Shown here: positions 15,364 through 23,132 of the stretch, one piece after another
Position numbering within the stretch: the first letter of the stretch is position 1
Layout of the letters: every line of letters starts with the position of its first letter
Assembly: GCF_001953305.1 (NCBI RefSeq)
Contig: NZ_MTFE01000010.1
Span: 4,709,381-4,749,083, forward strand
DNA from: Cnuella takakiae
Lineage (GTDB): Bacteria > Bacteroidota > Bacteroidia > Chitinophagales > Chitinophagaceae
Reading direction: 5' to 3'
Length of the DNA: 39,703 nucleotides
Notes under the pieces: model-generated
Database searches by the model: none
Seen by the model: only the letters and a program-made list of their open reading frames with translations
What the model was told of the DNA's origin: nothing
Program-made: the position numbers and the translations under genes

Positions 15364-17301
15364 TCAAAATGCGCGATCCTGGCGGTTGTTCTTACGGTCT
15401 AGGTCGGGCAAAACCTTGTCCGGATCCAGCACCACTTCTTTGAGGCGGCTGGTGGTGTTCACACCAAAGGTATACTGGCCGCCACGCTGCCACACTTCCA
15501 CGGGGAGGTTGATGCGCTGCTCTTTGCCATTGCTTTCGCGTACCAATACCGTTACCGGCATCACCATTTTACCCAAAGTTTCCAGGGTGATGTTGGCGCC
15601 GTTCTTCGGGTCATTTTCTTCGTAGCTTACCTGTTTCAATGCCAGGTCGAGGCTCCAGTTGTTGAACACCCAGGAACGCCAGAACCAACCTAACTCCTCA
15701 CCACCCACATTTTCCATGGTACGGAAAAAGTCCCAGGGCGTAGGATGCTTGAAGGCCCAGCGGCGGATATATTCTTTGAATGCGGCATCAAAACGCTCAG
15801 GCCCCAGTACAGCATTGCGCAGGGCATGCAACATGATGGAAGGCTTTTCGTAGGCTGCTATCCCGAGGTTGTTCTGCTGCAATACGTCGGGAGTGGTCAG
15901 CAGCGGATCCATGTTCTTGCTGAACACCATTTTGTTGATCTCTTCGCCGAAATAGGAAAAGCCGGCAAACTCACCTTTATTGAACGCCTTGGTAGAGAAA
16001 GTATTGATGAAGGTGTTGAAGCCCTCATCCATCCAGGCATATTTGCGTTCGTTGGTGCCCACGATCATGGGAAACCATGTGTGGCCAAACTCGTGATCGG
16101 TTACACCCCAGAGGTCGGCATCGCTGCTTTCGGCCGAGCAGAACACGATACCGGGATACTCCATGCCCCCCACTACGCCGGCTACATTCACGGCCATGGG
16201 ATAGGGATATTCAAACCACATATTGGAGTAGTGCTCAATAGATGCCTTGGTAAACTCCGAACTGCGTTGCCAGCCATTGCGGCGCATACTTTCGCGGGGG
16301 TAAGCACTCATGGCCAGCGACTTCTTTCCACTGGGTAGGTTGATGCGGGCGGCATCCCACACAAAAGCTTTAGAAGCGGCCCATGCGGCATCGCGTGCAT
16401 TTTGAATGCGGTAGCGCCAGGTGCGGTTGCCGGTAAGACGCGGCTGCCCGTTGCGCACTTCATCGTCGCTGCGCAGGGCAACTGTTTTATCACTGTTGCG
16501 GGCCTGCTGCAGTCGCTCCTGTTGCTGCGGGGTAAGGGCTTCCTTTTCATTCAGCAACTCACCCGAGCCCACAACAATGAGGTTGGCAGGCGCCGTTACA
16601 CTAAACTCGATATTGCCATATTCCAAATAAAACTCACCGGCGCCCAGGTAGGGCAGCGTATTCCATCCCTGGATATCATCGTACACACTCATGCGGGGGA
16701 ACCACTGCGCCACTTCGTAAATAATGCCGTCCCGGGTTTGCAGGCGACCCATGCGGTCAGTACCGTACTGGGGTATTTCAAACTCGTACTGGATGGAGAG
16801 CTTTGCCTTCTTGCCCCCAGCCTTCAACGGCTCCTGCAGCCACACCTGCATGCGGGTATCGGTAATGGTGTATTTGGGCGTAAATTTCTTACCCTCCACT
16901 TCCACGCTGATGCTTCGGATTTGCTGTCCCTGCGTGTAAGATGCATTGGCCCAGCGTCCGCCTTCCTGCGTGGTGGTTGCCGATGCCCGCGACTCTCGTT
17001 TGTAAATGTTCTGGTCCAGTTGCAGCCAGAGGAAGTTCAGGTTGTCGGGGCTGTTATTGGTATAAGTGAGCACCACTTCGCCTGCCACCTTGTGCTGGCC
17101 GGTATCGAGGGTAACATTGATCTGGTAGTCGGCGCTGTTTTGCCAGTAGGCGGGCCCGGGCATGCCGCTGGCACTGCGGTACTGGTTGCCGCTGGCAGGA
17201 TAAAACAAGGGACTAAAGGCTTCGCGGTGATCGTAAGTCTGCTGGGCACTGCCAGGTACGCAGAACAGTGCTGCAATGGCAAGAATGATGAATTGTTTCA
17301 T
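15364..17301 (-). CDS. M1 family zinc metallopeptidase, secreted
   Basis: 645 residues from the ATG at 17299-17301, which opens a clean signal peptide (MKQFIILAIAALFCVPGSAQ); a TTG 33 bases upstream is rejected. The zinc site is HEFGHTWFPMIVG (about 400) with the third ligand in WMDEGFNTFI, the M1 HExxH-X18-E pattern. The aminopeptidase exopeptidase motif is present as GGMEYPGIVF, a variant of GAMEN. The N-terminal region is a beta-sandwich (VTLDTGQHKVAGEVVLTYTN) and the C-terminal part includes the usual helical segment and a terminal beta domain. It is periplasmic or surface-bound and probably takes part in peptide use. Confidence 0.92.
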   Translation of the reverse strand: MKQFIILAIAALFCVPGSAQQTYDHREAFSPLFYPASGNQYRSASGMPGPAYWQNSADYQINVTLDTGQHKVAGEVVLTYTNNSPDNLNFLWLQLDQNIYKRESRASATTTQEGGRWANASYTQGQQIRSISVEVEGKKFTPKYTITDTRMQVWLQEPLKAGGKKAKLSIQYEFEIPQYGTDRMGRLQTRDGIIYEVAQWFPRMSVYDDIQGWNTLPYLGAGEFYLEYGNIEFSVTAPANLIVVGSGELLNEKEALTPQQQERLQQARNSDKTVALRSDDEVRNGQPRLTGNRTWRYRIQNARDAAWAASKAFVWDAARINLPSGKKSLAMSAYPRESMRRNGWQRSSEFTKASIEHYSNMWFEYPYPMAVNVAGVVGGMEYPGIVFCSAESSDADLWGVTDHEFGHTWFPMIVGTNERKYAWMDEGFNTFINTFSTKAFNKGEFAGFSYFGEEINKMVFSKNMDPLLTTPDVLQQNNLGIAAYEKPSIMLHALRNAVLGPERFDAAFKEYIRRWAFKHPTPWDFFRTMENVGGEELGWFWRSWVFNNWSLDLALKQVSYEENDPKNGANITLETLGKMVMPVTVLVRESNGKEQRINLPVEVWQRGGQYTFGVNTTSRLKEVVLDPDKVLPDLDRKNNRQDRAF

Positions 17302-17433
17302 GAAGCTTGTTGATAAGAAATATTGGGATTGCAAAGCCTGCGCCGCAGACCGGTAAAGAAGAAATTAAATGAGCACAGAGCAAAACATTTTATGTGTTCC
17401 CCGTGTCACCACTTTATTTGCACTATAAAAGAC

Positions 17434-18147
17434 CTATGGAAAAAGCGCTTCCGCAACAGCCACACTTTCAGGTTTACCTACATCCACCAGTTTACCACCC
17501 GAATGGTCGAAACCAAGGATCCGCTGTTCTGCTGCCAGGGAAAGATACACATCAATAAGGGAGAATTTCCCCCGCTGTTCTATCAGGTCGAAGACCTTTG
17601 CATTGAACAGGGCAATACCGCTGTAAGCCTTTTGAATCAAGGCATCTTTGGGCACGGGCAAACGCTCCTGTCCGGTGGCCGTATTGCGCCAGCCGCAAAG
17701 CTGGTTCTGCTCATCAAATAAAAGGTACCGCGAAGTGCTGCGGTTGGTAACCGCAAGGGTAATCAGCGCTTTCTGCTCCTGGTGAAAAGCCATCATGGCG
17801 CCCAGGTCGAGGTCGGTGAGGATATCTACATTGATGGTAAGAAAATCCTGCCCTTCCAGCAGGGGTCTTGCTTTGAGCAGGCCACCGCCGGTTTCCAGCA
17901 CTTCGTTGCGCTCGTCGGATATGCGGATGCTGCTGCCCCAGCCGCCACTTTCCTGCACGGCAGTTGCTACCTGGTCGGCAAAGTGGTGCACGTTTACCAC
18001 CACCTCGCTGATACCATGCGCCTGGAGGTATGCCACATTGCGATGCAAAAGCGAATGGCCGTTGACAGGTGCCAGGGCTTTGGGGTGCTGGTCGGTCCAG
18101 GGTTTGAAACGGGTACCCAAGCCAGCTGCGAAAATCATTGCCTGCAT
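17434..18147 (-). CDS. MurU-like sugar-1-phosphate nucleotidyltransferase
   Basis: 237 residues from the ATG at 18145-18147 (MQAMIFAAGLGTRF); a TTG six bases upstream is less likely. The nucleotide-binding signature AAGLGTRFKPWTDQHPKAL is N-terminal, followed by ETGGGLLKARPLL, TINVDILTDLDLG with the metal Asp, YSGIALFNAKVF and the C-terminal GGKLVDVGKPESVAVAEAL. Order and wording match MurU (N-acetylmuramate-1-phosphate uridylyltransferase) closely; mannose-1-phosphate guanylyltransferase-type enzymes are the alternative. MurU acts after the kinase AmgK in peptidoglycan recycling, and an AmgK-like kinase is 9 kb away (27204-28670). A word-repeat island covers the upstream region. Confidence 0.85.
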   Translation of the reverse strand: MQAMIFAAGLGTRFKPWTDQHPKALAPVNGHSLLHRNVAYLQAHGISEVVVNVHHFADQVATAVQESGGWGSSIRISDERNEVLETGGGLLKARPLLEGQDFLTINVDILTDLDLGAMMAFHQEQKALITLAVTNRSTSRYLLFDEQNQLCGWRNTATGQERLPVPKDALIQKAYSGIALFNAKVFDLIEQRGKFSLIDVYLSLAAEQRILGFDHSGGKLVDVGKPESVAVAEALFP

Positions 18148-18162
18148 AATCAATTTTTAAAA

Positions 18163-18233
18163 ACAGGGCGAGACGACTGACTACAGACGGCAGACCACAA
18201 GTCGTTTGTCGCCTGTCGCCTGTGGTCACCTCG
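18163..18233. repeat. Word-repeat island with inverted arms (GGCGACAG words)
   Basis: The left arm (18165-18200: GGCGAGACGACTGAC, GACGGCAGACCAC) and right arm (18206-18233: GTCGCCTGTCGCCTGTGG) carry complementary words with almost no centre. It sits between divergent genes, immediately upstream of the MurU-like gene. Confidence 0.5.
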
Positions 18234-18325
18234 AATGATACCGCCCGCAAAATTTTTCGTGGCTTGCAAGATATTCTAAACCTGTTACTTATTAGGAATC
18301 ATACACCACCGCAGCCCCTGGCGGC

Positions 18326-18356
18326 TTGAAGTTGAGCCTACCCGACACTAATTTCG
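18326..18356 (+). promoter_or_regulatory. Candidate Bacteroidota promoter of the DUF3078 gene
   Basis: TTG (18326-18328), 20-bp spacer, TAATTTCG (18349-18356), one base off the -33 TTG / -7 TAnnTTTG consensus. It lies 28 bp before the start codon at 18385. Confidence 0.45.
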
Positions 18357-18384
18357 GCGTTTCACCAATTACCAACATGCCATT

Positions 18385-19329
18385 ATGAACCGCCTTTTTC
18401 TTGCATTGCTCCTATGTTGCACGCTGACCGCACTGGCACAAGACACCACCGTAAAACGCCTGCAAAACGAAGCCACCCGGGCCATCAAAAAAGACCCCAA
18501 CGATACCATTCCCCGCACCTGGCGCACCGGCGGGCTGTACAACCTGGCCATCACGCAGGGATCGCTCAGCAACTGGGCAGCTGGCGGCGACAATTTTAGC
18601 CTGGCCCTTACCTCGGTACTGAACCTGTATGCCTACTACAGCCAAGGCCGCCACTACTGGGACAACCTGCTCGACTTCAACCTCGGTTATGTAAATACCA
18701 CCAGCCTGGGTGCCCGCAAGAACGACGACCGGCTTGACTTCCTATCTAAATACGGTTACCGCCTGACGGATCATTGGAGCGTGGCCGGCCTGTTCAATTT
18801 TCGGTCGCAGCTGTTCAAAGGCTATACGTATGATGGCGATGGCCAGCGCTCCCTTTCTTCTTCCATTCTTTCGCCCGCCTATATCACCCTGAGTGCGGGT
18901 ATGGATTATAAAAAAGGGAAACACTTCAGCCTTTTTCTTTCTCCATTAACCACCCGGTGGGTTGTGGTGGCCAACGACTCATTGTCCGCACAAGGCGCTT
19001 ACGGCGTTACCCCGGGCAAAAAGAGCAACCTGGAAGTGGGCGCTTTTTTGACGGCCAACTACTTCAAGGAATTTACACCTACCGTGTCTTACCGCGGCCG
19101 CCTCGACCTGTTTTCCAACTACCGGCGCAACCCTGGGAATGTTGACCTGTTCATGACCAATGTACTGGCCTTGAAGCTATCGCGGGTGCTTTCCTTTACC
19201 TGGAACGTAGATTTCATTTACGATGATGATGTCCGCATTTTCGGCCCTCAAAACGCATCGCCGGCACTACAGGTAAAATCCCTGTTGGGTGCAGGATTGC
19301 TTGTGCGGATGAGCAACAGTGGGCAATGA
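18385..19329 (+). CDS. DUF3078 domain-containing outer-membrane protein
   Basis: 314 residues with signal peptide MNRLFLALLLCCTLTALAQ. The DUF3078 signature follows at about 50-75: GGLYNLAITQGSLSNWAAGG with N and F after it. The rest is a series of amphipathic strands (DNLLDFNLGYVNTTSLG, YITLSAGMDYKKGKHFSLFL, FTWNVDFIYDDDVRIFG), as in an outer-membrane barrel. The family is widespread in Bacteroidota and of unknown function. The annotated start is preferred over an ATG 9 bp upstream (18376) because it begins the signal peptide. A repeat island begins at the stop codon. Confidence 0.9.
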   Translation: MNRLFLALLLCCTLTALAQDTTVKRLQNEATRAIKKDPNDTIPRTWRTGGLYNLAITQGSLSNWAAGGDNFSLALTSVLNLYAYYSQGRHYWDNLLDFNLGYVNTTSLGARKNDDRLDFLSKYGYRLTDHWSVAGLFNFRSQLFKGYTYDGDGQRSLSSSILSPAYITLSAGMDYKKGKHFSLFLSPLTTRWVVVANDSLSAQGAYGVTPGKKSNLEVGAFLTANYFKEFTPTVSYRGRLDLFSNYRRNPGNVDLFMTNVLALKLSRVLSFTWNVDFIYDDDVRIFGPQNASPALQVKSLLGAGLLVRMSNSGQ

Positions 19330-19470
19330 GCTAATGTGATAATGTGCTAACCAAACACAGGGACCCTGTATTGTTATGCATACCAATACCTAGCACTTTT
19401 TAGCACATTAGCATATTAGCCAATTAGCTCATTACTCCATTAACCAATAAGCTCATTACCACATTATCTC
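19327..19470. repeat. Word-repeat island with inverted arms (GCTAATGTG words)
   Basis: The left arm 19327-19352 (GAGCTAATGTGATAATGTGC) overlaps the DUF3078 stop; the longer right arm 19393-19470 carries TAGCACATTAGCATATTAGC, CAATTAGCTCATTAC and TAAGCTCATTACC. The centre contains a small palindrome ACAGGG-A-CCCTGT (19366-19378). Confidence 0.65.
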
Positions 19471-19490
19471 CTTCCTTCCGCTCTTCTTCG

Positions 19491-19498
19491 TAGCTTTG
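19491..19498 (+). promoter_or_regulatory. -7 box of the phosphatidylserine decarboxylase gene
   Basis: TAGCTTTG matches TAnnTTTG exactly and lies 17 bp before the psd ATG. No clear -33 TTG was found at the usual distance, so the promoter may need activation. Confidence 0.5.
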
Positions 19499-19515
19499 CG
19501 CTTCATTTTTTTAGC

Positions 19516-20172
19516 ATGAAGATTCATAAGGAAGGGTACCGCAGCATATTGGTGGCCTTTATTGTATTTGCCATCATCAACCTGCTGGCCTTTTATTTTA
19601 TCGCCTCTTTTTCGGCCGTACTGGGCTGGCTGATATTCCTTGCCACCTTTGGCCTGTTCCTGTTCATCATTTCTTTTTTCCGCATACCCAAACGCGATCA
19701 CCACAGCGGCGAAACCTCCATTGTATCGCCCTGCGATGGCACCGTGGTGGTAATGGAAGAAGTGGAACCCGATGAATACTTCAAGGAAAAACGTTTGCAA
19801 CTCTCCATATTTATGAGCCCACTGAACGTACACGTAAACCGCAACCCCGTGAGTGGTGAAGTGCTGTACAGCCAGTATCATCCCGGCAAGTTCCTGGTGG
19901 CATGGCACCCTAAAAGCTCCACCGACAACGAGCGCCACAGCGTGGTATACCGCACCGGCGGCAAAGAAGTGCTGGTAAAACAAATTGCCGGCGCACTGGC
20001 CAAGCGTATTGTCAACTACCTCAAGCCCGGCGACAAAGTGGTGCAAGGCGCCGAGATGGGTTTTATCAAGTTTGGTTCGCGTGTAGACCTCCTGCTGCCC
20101 CTCGATACCAAGATTGATGTAAAGCTCAACCAAAAGGTAAAAGGCGGGGTAACCGTTTTGGGTAGCTGGTAA
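19516..20172 (+). CDS. psd: Phosphatidylserine decarboxylase proenzyme, short type
   Basis: 218 residues. Two membrane helices open the protein (about 9-30 and 34-55), followed by the catalytic domain: SPCDGTVVVM, LSIFMSPLNVHVNRNPVSGE, and the self-cleavage site in MGFIKFGSRVDLLLP (Gly187-Ser188), where Ser becomes the pyruvoyl group. This is the short PSD class, rather than the longer E. coli type with LGST. It turns phosphatidylserine into phosphatidylethanolamine at the inner membrane. The stop codon lies inside a hairpin GCTGGTAA-ACA-TTACCAGC (20165-20183) without a T-run. The small secreted-protein gene follows after 43 bp on the same strand; the terminator at 20418 serves both. Confidence 0.93.
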   Translation: MKIHKEGYRSILVAFIVFAIINLLAFYFIASFSAVLGWLIFLATFGLFLFIISFFRIPKRDHHSGETSIVSPCDGTVVVMEEVEPDEYFKEKRLQLSIFMSPLNVHVNRNPVSGEVLYSQYHPGKFLVAWHPKSSTDNERHSVVYRTGGKEVLVKQIAGALAKRIVNYLKPGDKVVQGAEMGFIKFGSRVDLLLPLDTKIDVKLNQKVKGGVTVLGSW

Positions 20173-20215
20173 ACATTACCAGCGAATGTTTGTAACTTGA
20201 TACAAACACCCAACC

Positions 20216-20410
20216 ATGAAAAAGAAGTTTGTACTATTGGCAACTGCCGGGATGCTTGCAACTGCTTCGCTGGTGTACGCCTCTTTACCTGGCGAAAACA
20301 AAGCCGCGGTAAAAAGCAATTCCGAAACCAAGAAAGAAGTAAAGAAATCAAAATGCAGTGGTAGTGCCCGCAAGTCGATGTGCAGCGGCTACTACACCAG
20401 AACAACCTAA
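20216..20410 (+). CDS. Small secreted protein with Lys/Ser/Cys-rich tail
   Basis: 64 residues. A good signal peptide (MKKKFVLLATAGMLATASLVYA) is followed by a short mature part rich in Lys, Ser and Thr with two Cys (SKCSGSARKSMCSGYYTRTT). I recognise no family. A strong terminator 7 bp after the stop and the canonical signal peptide support a real gene. The two Cys could form a disulphide in the periplasm. It may be co-transcribed with psd. Confidence 0.7.
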   Translation: MKKKFVLLATAGMLATASLVYASLPGENKAAVKSNSETKKEVKKSKCSGSARKSMCSGYYTRTT

Positions 20411-20417
20411 GAACAGA

Positions 20418-20440
20418 AGCCCCCGATTGGGGGCTTTTTT
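20418..20440 (+). terminator. Rho-independent terminator after the small secreted protein
   Basis: AGCCCCC (20418-20424), loop GATT, GGGGGCT (20429-20435), then TTTTT. Confidence 0.9.
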
Positions 20441-20444
20441 AATA

Positions 20445-20479
20445 CCAGTGATGGACAGGATTTTAAAAGGATTTATAGG
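20445..20479. repeat. AATCC/ACCGGT intergenic repeat, second copy
   Basis: On the minus strand it reads ATAAATCCTTTTAAAATCC followed by TGTCCATCACTGG, matching the pattern of 15294-15360. It lies directly behind a terminator. Confidence 0.6.
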
Positions 20480-20582
20480 AAGGCGGCGCGTGAAGCGTAT
20501 GTCATTTCTTTCATTGAAGAACAAAAAGATTACTGCTTAGAGGCTCCCGAATTGGAAAGCTTCCTGTCAGCATGACTCCCCT

Positions 20583-20617
20583 CTATAACTCATCACTGAT
20601 TACTCACCACTCACCAT
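20583..20617. repeat. Single C-rich word-repeat arm at the 3' end of the yjjG gene
   Basis: Words CTCATCACTGATTACTCACC and ACTCACCATTCAC next to the stop codon of the minus-strand gene. They are complementary to the arm at 14812-14855. Confidence 0.5.
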
Positions 20618-21313
20618 TCACAAAAGCCCTTCCAGCTCCTCCAGGTGAAACACGGTATAAGTCGCAGCAGGATCTTTTTCGCGGTTCAGGTGATTGACAT
20701 GCACACTGTCCATGCCCACACCATTAGCACCCGCAATATCGATATCCAGGCTATCACCAATCATCAGGCTTTCGGCTAGCTTAGCGCCTGCCTTTTCCAT
20801 CGCATAATGGTAAATCTCCGGTTTGGGTTTTAAGCTATTACTGCCTTCAGAAGTAATAACGTTTTCAAAGAAATGATCGATGCTGCAGCTGCGCAGTTTG
20901 CTATACTGCACTTCTTCAAAACCATTGGTGATGATGTGCATTTGGTAACCTTTAAAGGCCATGTATTGCAGCACCTCGCGGGTATGCGGGAACAATAAGG
21001 TTCGGGTAGGCAGCAGTTGCAGGAACAGCTTGCTCATCTCGCGGGCAAGTGCTTCATCAGCGATCTTGAAATCAAGCAGGGCCAGCCACATGCGTTTCAG
21101 GCGCAGTTCCTCCTGCTTGATCTGGCCCAGCCGGTACTTGTTCCAGAGGCGGTCGTTGTGGGCGAGGTAATTGGTGTAGAATAAATCAAAATCATATACG
21201 CCACGTTCCTGGAGTTTCAACTCCTGGTGCAGCTGTTCGAGGGTAAGGCGGGCATTGGCATCAAAGTCCCATAGGGTATGATCGAGGTCGAAAAAAAGGT
21301 GGCGGTAGCGCAT
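20618..21313 (-). CDS. yjjG: YjjG family noncanonical pyrimidine nucleotidase (HAD)
   Basis: 231 residues, normal length. HAD motifs in order: FFDLDHTLWDFD (motif I, about 7-18, the nucleophile Asp and second Asp), IITNGFEEVQ (motif II), SLKPKPEIYHYA (motif III Lys) and MIGDSLDIDIAGA (motif IV). The HTLWDFD variant with a helical cap marks the YjjG/YfnB group, which removes phosphate from nucleoside monophosphates including damaged or noncanonical pyrimidines. Cytosolic. On the minus strand TACCTTG lies about 7 bp upstream of the ATG, suggesting a very short leader. Divergent from the SDR gene across a word-repeat island. Confidence 0.9.
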   Translation of the reverse strand: MRYRHLFFDLDHTLWDFDANARLTLEQLHQELKLQERGVYDFDLFYTNYLAHNDRLWNKYRLGQIKQEELRLKRMWLALLDFKIADEALAREMSKLFLQLLPTRTLLFPHTREVLQYMAFKGYQMHIITNGFEEVQYSKLRSCSIDHFFENVITSEGSNSLKPKPEIYHYAMEKAGAKLAESLMIGDSLDIDIAGANGVGMDSVHVNHLNREKDPAATYTVFHLEELEGLL

Positions 21314-21330
21314 AGGGGCGCAAGGTAAGG

Positions 21331-21463
21331 ACGAAGTCAGAAGTAATAAGTACTAAGTTGAAGTCAGGAATATGAAGGTAATTATGCAACATAGATGTAC
21401 CGCTACTTTGAACTCTTGACTTCACATTTCATACTTCTTACTTCCGACTTCGTACTTTGAACT
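21331..21463. repeat. Word-repeat island with inverted arms (GAAGTCAGAAGTA words)
   Basis: The left arm 21331-21375 (ACGAAGTCAGAAGTAATAAG, AGTTGAAGTCAGG) and right arm 21407-21463 (TTGACTTCACATTTCATAC, TTCTTACTTCCGACTTCG) are made of complementary words around about 30 bp of unique sequence. The -33 element of the SDR promoter falls inside the right arm. Confidence 0.65.
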
Positions 21464-21489
21464 GCCCTATGCCACAAGCCCTATCTTTG
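21456..21489 (+). promoter_or_regulatory. Bacteroidota promoter of the SDR gene; predicted leaderless
   Basis: TTTG (21456-21459), 22-bp spacer, TATCTTTG (21482-21489), an exact TAnnTTTG. The ATG is at 21495, only 5 bp after the box, so the transcript should start at or almost at the start codon. Confidence 0.65.
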
Positions 21490-21494
21490 ATACC

Positions 21495-22202
21495 ATGAAC
21501 ATTGTGATTACCGGTGGCTCCCGCGGGCTGGGAAAAGCCATCGCCGAGATATTTGCCGACGACCGCAGGGGACATACCATCATCCTTTCTTCGCGTAATT
21601 CCGAAACACTGGAACGCTTTGCCCGTGAACTGCAATCGCGGTACCCACAAAGCCGTATCCTGCACCATGCCGCCGACCTGTCGGTGAAGGAGACCGCACA
21701 GGCTTTTGGCAAATGGATCCTGCAGCATGTGCCGCGGGTAGATATATTGGTGAACAATGCCGGCACCTTTGTTCCGGGCAATGTGGGCGATGAACCCGAT
21801 GGCGCGCTGGAGCAAATGATGTCGGTAAATCTGTACAGCGCATACCACCTTACCCGTGCCCTGCTCCCTGCTATGAAAAAGGCCAAGAGCGGGCATATTT
21901 TCAACATGTGCTCTATTGCTTCCCTAAAAGCATATCCAAATGGCGGGGCCTATAGCATTTCTAAATTTGCATTGCTTGGCTTTTCCAAAAACCTGCGCGA
22001 AGAATTGAAAGACCAAGGCATTAAAGTAACTGCCGTAATGCCCGGCGCCACCTATACCGACTCCTGGGCCGGCAGTGGCGTACCCGAAAGTCGCATCATG
22101 GAAGCAAAAGACATTGCCCTGTTGGTGTACCAGGCTGCCCACCTGTCGCCGCAGGCCACGGTGGAGGAGATCGTGATAAGGCCGCAGTTGGGGGACCTGT
22201 AA
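21495..22202 (+). CDS. SDR family NAD(P)-dependent oxidoreductase
   Basis: 235 residues, classical short-chain dehydrogenase. TGGSRGLGKAI (about 6-16) is the cofactor Gly motif, NNAG (about 88-91) the structural motif, and the active site is S in FNMCSIAS with YSISK (Y-x-x-x-K) following. The substrate is not predictable. The start at 21495 is supported by the promoter 5 bp upstream; no leader or ribosome binding site exists. It is convergent with the response regulator gene, with a paired repeat and a terminator between. Confidence 0.92.
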   Translation: MNIVITGGSRGLGKAIAEIFADDRRGHTIILSSRNSETLERFARELQSRYPQSRILHHAADLSVKETAQAFGKWILQHVPRVDILVNNAGTFVPGNVGDEPDGALEQMMSVNLYSAYHLTRALLPAMKKAKSGHIFNMCSIASLKAYPNGGAYSISKFALLGFSKNLREELKDQGIKVTAVMPGATYTDSWAGSGVPESRIMEAKDIALLVYQAAHLSPQATVEEIVIRPQLGDL

Positions 22203-22204
22203 TA

Positions 22205-22364
22205 CCCCCTGTCCCCCTAAAGGGGGAACTTAGGTCCAACAATCCTTTTAACAACAAAGCCACTCTGTGCAGAGTGGCTTTGTTGTTATTGTTCTTCAAC
22301 CTAAGACATTTTGCAGGTAAGGCAGACGCTCCGGCCTAAGTTCCCCCTTCAGGGGGACAGGGGG
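22205..22364. repeat. Inverted pair of 30-bp G/C-block repeats flanking a terminator
   Basis: Arm 1 (22205-22234: CCCCCTGTCCCCCTAAAGGG then GGAACTTAGG) and arm 2 (22335-22364) are reverse complements with one mismatch. Each arm is itself partly palindromic (CCCCCT..AGGGGG). The terminator 22251-22286 is between them. It fills the convergent spacer between the SDR and response-regulator genes. Confidence 0.9.
22251..22286. terminator. Bidirectional terminator between the SDR and response-regulator genes
   Basis: ACAACAAAGCCACTCT (22251-22266), loop GTGC, AGAGTGGCTTTGTTGT (22271-22286): perfect 16-bp stem followed by TATTGTT. Confidence 0.88.
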
Positions 22365-22374
22365 TGAACTGTTA

Positions 22375-23079
22375 TTACTCTGTATACTTATACCCCACGC
22401 CCCTTACCGAGTGAAAGTAGATGGGGTTGCGGCTGTCGGCTTCAAAATACTTGCGGAAGTTGAGGATAAAATTATCGATGGTGCGGGTGGTGGGGTATAC
22501 ATTGTAACCCCAAACTGATTGCAGGATTTTTTCACGGGGCACTACCTCGTTCTTGTTTTCAATTAGCAGTTTCAGCAACATGGATTCTTTCTTGCTCAAA
22601 GGAATCTTTTCGCCATTGGCAGTGCGGGCTTCCTGCGCTTTGAAATCAATAGTGTTACCGCCAAAACTATAGGTATCGCCAACGGTGGACTTCTCCTGGA
22701 TGATCTTATTTTTCTTGATCAGTTTTTCGATCCGCAGCATCAGCTCCTCTAAGTCAAAGGGCTTGGTCAGGTAGTCGTCGGCCCCTTTTTTCAAACCCAA
22801 CACCTTATCGGCCGATGTGCTCTTGGCACTCAGGATCAGGATGGGCACTTCGTTGTTGGTGAGGCGAATGTTCTGTGTAGCGGAAATACCATCGATCTCG
22901 GGCAGCATCACATCCATGATGATCAGGTCGAAGTACTCGTTCTGTACTGCCTTCATGGCTGCCGCACCGTCGTATGCCGACGTTACTTCATAGCCTTCCA
23001 GCTCCAGGTTCATCTTGAGGGTATCGTGCAGGTTTTCTTCGTCTTCTACCAACAGGATCGAGTACTTGGTTTTTTCCAT
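22375..23079 (-). CDS. OmpR family response regulator transcription factor
   Basis: 234 residues from the ATG at 23077-23079 (MEKTKYSILLVEDEENLHDT); an upstream TTG extension is rejected. The receiver domain (about 6-118) has acidic residues EDEE, phosphoacceptor Asp56 in LIIMDVMLPEIDG, and switch Lys in DDYLTKPFDLEELM. The C-terminal winged helix (about 140-232) includes PLSKKESMLLKLLIENKNEV and TRTIDNFILNFRKYFE with SVRGVGYKYTE. Its partner is the histidine kinase gene immediately upstream. The 53-bp gap between them holds a perfect palindrome (23099-23131), which could set the kinase/regulator ratio. Target genes are unknown. Confidence 0.95.
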   Translation of the reverse strand: MEKTKYSILLVEDEENLHDTLKMNLELEGYEVTSAYDGAAAMKAVQNEYFDLIIMDVMLPEIDGISATQNIRLTNNEVPILILSAKSTSADKVLGLKKGADDYLTKPFDLEELMLRIEKLIKKNKIIQEKSTVGDTYSFGGNTIDFKAQEARTANGEKIPLSKKESMLLKLLIENKNEVVPREKILQSVWGYNVYPTTRTIDNFILNFRKYFEADSRNPIYFHSVRGVGYKYTE

Positions 23080-23098
23080 TTTGCGGGGGTTGAAAAAC

Positions 23099-23131
23099 AA
23101 ACCTATAAGGTTTTTAAAACCTTATAGGTTT
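23099..23131. repeat. Perfect palindrome between kinase and regulator genes
   Basis: AAACCTATAAGGTTTT (23099-23114), one central T, and its exact reverse complement (23116-23131). It starts one base after the kinase stop codon on the minus strand and ends 19 bp before the regulator ATG. A Bacteroidota-type dispersed palindrome (recognised pattern; other copies not visible here). Confidence 0.85.
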
Positions 23132-23132
23132 T

